A model generated the notes under the pieces. The model worked only from the letters and a program-made list of their open reading frames with translations. It ran no database searches and was not told the origin of the DNA. Below, piece after piece: positions 59,719 through 64,000 of a stretch of 64,000 nt of DNA. Each line of letters begins with the position of its first letter. Positions within the stretch are counted from its first letter, which is position 1. Source of the DNA: CAVYVZ01 sp963772065 (GTDB taxonomy: Bacteria > Acidobacteriota > Vicinamibacteria > Vicinamibacterales > UBA2999). Location of the stretch: positions 1-64,000 of the forward strand of contig CAVYVZ010000010.1 in NCBI GenBank assembly GCA_963772065.1, read 5' to 3'. The translations under genes were made by a program, and so were the position numbers.

Positions 59719-60511
59719 CTATTTGCCGAGCGTCCTCGCGCTCGCCCGCATTGCCTTCGTCGCCTTGGCCCAGCCAGCGTAGAAGCCCAGATGGGTCAAA
59801 GCCTCGGTGATCTGAGCGCGGGTAAGACCGCTCTCGACCCCGCGGCGCAGGTAGACATCGAGCTGATCGTCGTCACCCATCGCGGCGAGCGCGGCGATGG
59901 TGACCAGGCTGCGATCGCGCAGCGTGAGATCGGGCCGCCGCCACAGGTCGTCGAACACCACATCGTTGGTGAGCTGCACGAACTTCGGCGCGACCGCCCT
60001 GAATTCATCGTTCACCGCTTGGCCCGTGATGCGTCTGAGGCGGGAGCGGGAAGACGCGCGCCTGCGTCGCGCAGTGTGCGGTATCGATCTTCCGCGCGGT
60101 GTAGACCTGCTCGTAGACCTCGAGCGCCGAGACGGCACTCGGCCAGCCGCAGTAGATCGCCAGATGCGCCAGAAGGCCGGAGGCCTCGCTTGGCTGGACA
60201 CCGTTGTCGAGGGCCCGGCCCAAGTGGCCGGCAAGCTGCGCCGGCTTTCCGGTCGCGATCAAGACCGAGATGGTCACCAGACTGCGGTCGCGGGGCGACA
60301 ACTCGGGCCGCCTCCACACATCGCCGAACAGCACGTCGTCGGTGAGCGTCGCCAGGCCAGGCGCGATCCGTTGCTGCAGCTGCCCCCGACGGTCTGCGGT
60401 GCCTGCTGCTGGTCGAGGCTTGGGCTGCGTGTGCGTGCCGCTGCAGGCTCGCCGCGCAGCGTTGTATTGCTCGTCGCTCACCTTTTCCATCCACTGCACT
60501 GCTCGTGCCAT
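59719..60511 (-). CDS. Double-domain carboxymuconolactone decarboxylase family protein, one frameshift
   Basis: Two tandem CMD-like domains. The first (starting MARAVQWMEKVSDEQYNAAR) has LFGDVWRRPELSPRDRSLVT and GHLGRALDNGVQPSEASGLL. After a shift near 60030 the second has FDDLWRRPDLTLRDRSLVTI, VYLRRGVESGLTRAQITEAL and THLGFYAGWAKATKAM, ending in ASARTLGK. Neither shows the CxxC of AhpD peroxidases, so a redox role is unlikely. CMD proteins act in aromatic breakdown or have unknown roles. First of four or five leftward accessory genes here. Confidence 0.78.
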
Positions 60512-60538
60512 CGCGGTGCTCGGTAATCGCGATGTGCG

Positions 60539-60915
60539 TCATGGACGCTGCGGCGACGCCCCGTGCCAGTGCTTCTGACCGGCCGGGATCCTGACGACGT
60601 CTCCCGGTCGAATCTCTTCGATGGGGTCACCCCATCGCTGAACGCGGCCGGTGCCGGCCGTGACGATCAGGATCTGGCCTCGGGGATGCGAGTGCCAGGC
60701 CGTGCGGGCACCGGGCTCGAACGTGACCGATCCACCACTGGCGTGTGAGGGGTCGAGCGCCTCGAACAGCATCTCGACACGAACGCCGCCGGTGAAATTC
60801 TCCGCCGGCGCTGGCCGGACGGCGCGAGAGCCGCCGCGCGTGATGACGATCGTCTGAGCCTCCGTGGATACCGAGGCGAGCAGAGCCTATCGCCGTGAAC
60901 ATCGCTGCGAATCGG
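60539..60915 (-). CDS. Cupin-domain protein, one frameshift
   Basis: Small cupin of about 120 residues. A probable signal region (MFTAIGSA, then ALLASVSTEAQTIVITRGG after a shift near 60870) is followed by APAENFTGGVRVEMLFEALD and the cupin motifs GSVTFEPGARTAWHSHPRGQ (metal-binding His-x-His) and ILIVTAGTGRVQRWGD, then GDVVRIPAGQKHWHGA with the second His. Often found with CMD and hydrolase genes as here. Substrate unknown. The start is uncertain. Confidence 0.72.
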
Positions 60916-60963
60916 ATTCATGTCTGTCCTCCGTCATCTCCCCGTGCACCGAAGCACGACGGA

Positions 60964-62087
60964 TCACTTGTTCCGCCCACTTCGCTTGCTGACGCGCTCA
61001 TCGATCCACTGCAGGATCAGATCGGCGATCTGCAGGTTGTTCTTGTCCTGCATGATCATGTGGCTGTTGCCGCGGATGCCGCGGTCCGGCGGGTTGAGCA
61101 TCTGGGCCTGACCGCCGGCGGTCCTGAGGCGACCGATGAGTGCCTGACAGGCCTCGAAACGAGCCTGCCACGAGGGCAGCGTCCCGGAATGCCTGTCGGG
61201 GTGTCGCGGTGATCACCGAACACGACCAGAATCGGGACCTTCGCCAGCGTGGCTTGATCTGCTCGTCGGTGTAGCTGGTCGGACAGCTGCCAGGCTCGAC
61301 GAGCACGAGACCTTTCGCCGCGGCGGGATTGATCAGCGCCGCTTCCAGAGGAAACGATCCGGACTGCGAGTGTCCCATCAACACCGCGCCATTCAACTGG
61401 CCGGCGAGATCCGACAACGCCTTGAGCGTCGGGTTGGGTGTGGGGACGCCGCCAAAGCTCACGTCGGGTACACCCTGCTTCGCGAGTTCGTCCACGGCGG
61501 CTCACCGGGAACTGACTGTCCGCGAAGGCGGCGCCAGGCTTTCACGCCGAAGCGGAAGTTGGGCCAGACGCCCTCGTCGCTGAATCGCAGCCAGACGGGT
61601 TGGTTGGCCGGCGGCGTCGAGCCCGCGCGCACGTTGTTGAAGACGGCTTGATTGAAACCCGATCGTCCGCGCCCGACCTGGTCCGGGACGTACACGGGAT
61701 GGCCCTTGCGCACGAAGTACTCGTCCCACCCCATCCGACCGTCCGGCGTCGTCTCCCAGGACTTGCCAGTCAGGGTCGCGCCATGGACCATCACCACTGG
61801 GACGATTGCCGTCACCGCCCTGCGGCACCATGTAGCGCACGTACATCTGGTTGACGGTGATGTGTCCCCCAGGACCGAGGTTGCCCAGCTCACCTTGCGT
61901 CTGTTCGACCTTCTCGCCGCCGACGAAGAAGCTGCCTTGGGCCTTGAGCACCAGAGGCGTGTCAGGGGTCTGCACATCCTTGAGGGCCTGCGCCGTCACC
62001 GCGCCCGCCGCCCCGAAGACGCCCGCAACCGTCGACACCGACCAGGATGGCCGCCCGGAACAGCATCCAGAATCGCTGACTTCCCAT
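60964..62087 (-). CDS. Secreted alpha/beta hydrolase, frameshifted
   Basis: About 370 residues from ATG 62085-62087 (MGSQRFWMLFRAAILV, a signal peptide). After a shift: AQALKDVQTPDTPLVLKAQG, SFFVGGEKVEQTQGELGNLG and GHITVNQMYVRYMVPQGG. Then VPVVMVHGATLTGKSWETTP (oxyanion HG) and GHPVYVPDQVGRGRSGFNQA, and the nucleophile elbow AVLMGHSQSGSFPLEAALIN with Ser in GHSQSG. The end is VPILVVFGDH and LQIADLILQWIDERVSKRSG. Shifts lie near 62045, 61805, 61545, 61255 and 61180. Substrate unknown. Confidence 0.75.
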
Positions 62088-62371
62088 GTCTAATCTCCTC
62101 GCGTAATCCGCTCCGCGCATGGCAACCTTAGCTCGGACTGTGTTCCTCGTCAGACGATCAGCGTACCGCGCAGCATCGGGGTCTTTCTTGCCCATTCCTC
62201 CGAGAATGCGACGTCGATGACATGGTCAACCCGCAGCTTTAGGCAAGCGTCGCGTTCGCGAAGGCTGGTAGGATCGGGCCGTGATATCTACTTCCCGCCA
62301 AGCGCGCGAACGTACGCGACGCGTCCAAGGAGCTGATGGACGTGAACCCCGCCTCGGTAGCGGGCTCGATC

Positions 62372-63310
62372 ATGGCATCAGCCTCGCCGGCCCTGGCGCA
62401 CTGGCACTGCGAAGGCTGGCCGCTCTGATCGCGCGTACGCTCCGCACGACGGGGTGTTTCCGCTTCGGCTTCCTGGGACATATGCGCTGCGCCGTGCACG
62501 CATAACGTCCGAGCCCGTTCACGCCACACTGGGGCCCTCGCTGTGCATCGTGGCGCAGGGTGCCAAGGTCATGATGCTTGGTAGCGAAGTGCTCGAGTAC
62601 GACGCCGCGCGCATGCTCGTCTTCGCGGTTGATCTGCCGGTCTCCGGCCAAGTGACTCGCGCCAGTCGGAGGGATCCGTTTCTCGGCTTCAGGCTGGATC
62701 TGGATCCTGCGCGCGTGGCAGAACTCGCCGCGCGGGTATACCCGCATGGCGTCCCCAAGTCATCGGACAATCGCGGGCTTTACGTCGGGCGAGGCGACCG
62801 ACGGCATCATCGAGGCCGTGACGCGTCTACTGGATCTAATGGCCCGGGCCGATGATGCGGAGCTTCTCGGACCGCTCGTGGTCGACGAGATCCTGATTCG
62901 TTTGCTGCGCACGTCGATTGGTGCTCGTGTGGCCCAGATCGGAGAGCCGAAGTCGGGAGTGCACCGGGTTGCCGAAGCCGTCTCCTGGATACGCGACCCA
63001 TTTCGCGCAACCCGTCACCGTCGAGGAGATGGCCGCGTCCGCGCACATGAGCGCGTCGTCATTCCACCAGCGTTTCAAGGCGGTGACGACGATGAGCCCG
63101 CTCCAATATCAAAAGGCGCTGCGGCTGCATGAAGCTCGGCGACTGATGCTGTTTCAGAAGATGGACGCGAACGACGCGTGCCATCGCGTCGGCTACCTGA
63201 GTCCGTCGCAGTTCAGCAGGGAGTACGCTCGTTTCTTCGGGAGTGCCCCGACCAGAGATATCGCCCGACTGCGCGAAAAGGGGTTTCCGCCCGCTGCCGC
63301 TGACCGTTGA
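62372..63310 (+). CDS. AraC-family transcriptional regulator, frameshifted
   Basis: N-terminal AraC_N cupin-like domain: FPLRLPGTYALRRARITSEP, LGPSLCIVAQGAKVMMLGSE and RASRRDPFLGFRLDLDPARV. After shifts near 62430, 62765 and 62990 come IIEAVTRLLDLMARADDAEL and LIRLLRTSIGARVAQIG, then the two HTH motifs FAQPVTVEEMAASAHMSASS, FHQRFKAVTTMSPLQYQKAL and DACHRVGYLSPSQFSREYAR. About 310 residues; the start is uncertain. Divergent from the hydrolase/cupin/CMD genes, so probably their regulator. Confidence 0.78.
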
Positions 63311-63398
63311 TTGGCACGGTGACATTTCCTGAGTCGCGCCATATAGGGCGTAACCGCCAGACTGCCTGCTTGTGACGGCACGACCGCTGACTGGGTCC

Positions 63399-63930
63399 TC
63401 ACACCGAAGGCGCGGTGCTGCTCTTTTTCCTCAGGACGGCGGCCGAAACCAGCGTCACACCAAGGCCAATCGGGAACGGTTCCAGGAACGTGAACGCCAC
63501 GTTCGCCAGCGGGTTGGCATACAGCTCCTTGAGGGACTGCATCTTCCGCGTCGAAGCGTCGATCTCCTGCTGGCTGGCACGCTGATGCCCGAAGGCGGTC
63601 GACCGTGTAGGCCGCGTACTTGTCGAGGAAATTCGGTGCGAACTTGTAGTAGATGACCTGCCAGGTCGCGACATAGCAGGCACTCGACACCAGCGTGATC
63701 AGGATGCCGACGATCACCGCGCGGCCGAACGTCAGCGACCCGCCCGCCACATTGTCGCGGTAGGACCGGATCCCGAAGAACACCAGCAGGAACGACGCGA
63801 CAATCGTCGTGTAGCCGATGACCTCCCCGCGATCGAACCCGATCCGATCGAGGAACGGCACCGTCAGCAGCATCATCAGCGATGACACCGCGCCGGAAAT
63901 GAGGCCAAAGGTCAGAACGGTCTTTTTCAT
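63399..63930 (-). CDS. DUF4199 family membrane protein, one frameshift
   Basis: About 176 residues from ATG 63928-63930. MKKTVLTFGLISGAVSSLMM begins the first of four hydrophobic segments. GYTTIVASFLLVFFGIRSYR and FGRAVIVGILITLVSSACYV follow, then YYKFAPNFLDKYAAY. A shift near 63600 joins this to ASQQEIDASTRKMQSLKELY and the last TM (FTFLEPFPIGLGVTLVSAAV). This layout and YKFAPNFLDKYA are typical of DUF4199 proteins. Function unknown. The last 70 bases of the window hold no gene I can support. Confidence 0.75.
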
Positions 63931-64000
63931 CGTGCTCTCCCCTCTGGCGCACAACTTACGCGCAAGGTCCGCGCGGCTCGTCGTCATCCTTTCGTATGAT

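Overview
The window is not one genome. Composition, gene content and broken genes at the joins show at least four DNA sources. (1) Positions 1 to about 2150 are GC-rich and carry rph-rdgB-hemW in head-to-tail, overlapping order, an arrangement typical of alphaproteobacteria. (2) About 2150 to 4625 is AT-rich, with an F-box-like protein fragment, a PIN-toxin/RHH-antitoxin remnant and a coiled-coil membrane protein, resembling Legionella/Coxiella-type gammaproteobacteria. (3) About 4625 to 10053 is actinobacterial-looking (possibly Rubrobacter-like): a large serine recombinase without its catalytic domain, transposase scraps, a two-component pair with a broken regulator, and a cut-off padR gene. 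(4) About 10054 to 64000 is high-GC DNA that fits Acidobacteriota, probably Vicinamibacteria-like. It has an acidobacterial VWFA-type protein and several small membrane and outer-membrane proteins. Taxonomic names are inferences from gene content; no search was run. The abrupt joins inside genes suggest a chimeric metagenome contig more than natural transfer.

Layout of the main part: small membrane proteins, a VWA protein and a spermidine-synthase-like membrane protein (10-14.6 kb); an IMPDH/GMP-reductase-family enzyme; mtnP with a PfkB kinase; meaB overlapping a methylmalonyl-CoA epimerase fused to a metallo-beta-lactamase-fold domain, followed by acyl-CoA dehydrogenase (14.6-21.9 kb); secreted paralogues, hemW, a DnaC-like ATPase and the dnaK-dnaJ-hspR heat-shock operon (22-29 kb); penicillin-binding protein 1A and an outer-membrane protein with an in-frame TGA (29-33 kb); a two-component pair with a CRTAC1-like protein (33-36.8 kb); D-lactate dehydrogenase, a GGDEF/EAL protein, Sel1 protein and a tightly overlapping kinase-receiver-receiver-PilB/GspE operon (36.8-45.8 kb); prfB with a +1 recoding site and lnt (45.9-48.6 kb); a NACHT NTPase with two unknown partners (48.7-52.2 kb); SPOR, TPR and V4R-like proteins, mobA, argS, a C26 peptidase and serS (52.3-59.7 kb); and an accessory cluster of CMD, cupin, hydrolase, AraC and DUF4199 genes (59.7-64 kb).

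Many otherwise conserved genes carry single-base frameshifts (rdgB, hemW, dnaK tail, argS, serS, pilB, the 33-37 kb block, NACHT, AraC). Shifts in essential genes such as argS and serS point to uncorrected sequencing errors, so 'broken' genes here should be read as probably intact unless they are cut by a junction. No rRNA, tRNA or CRISPR array was seen.
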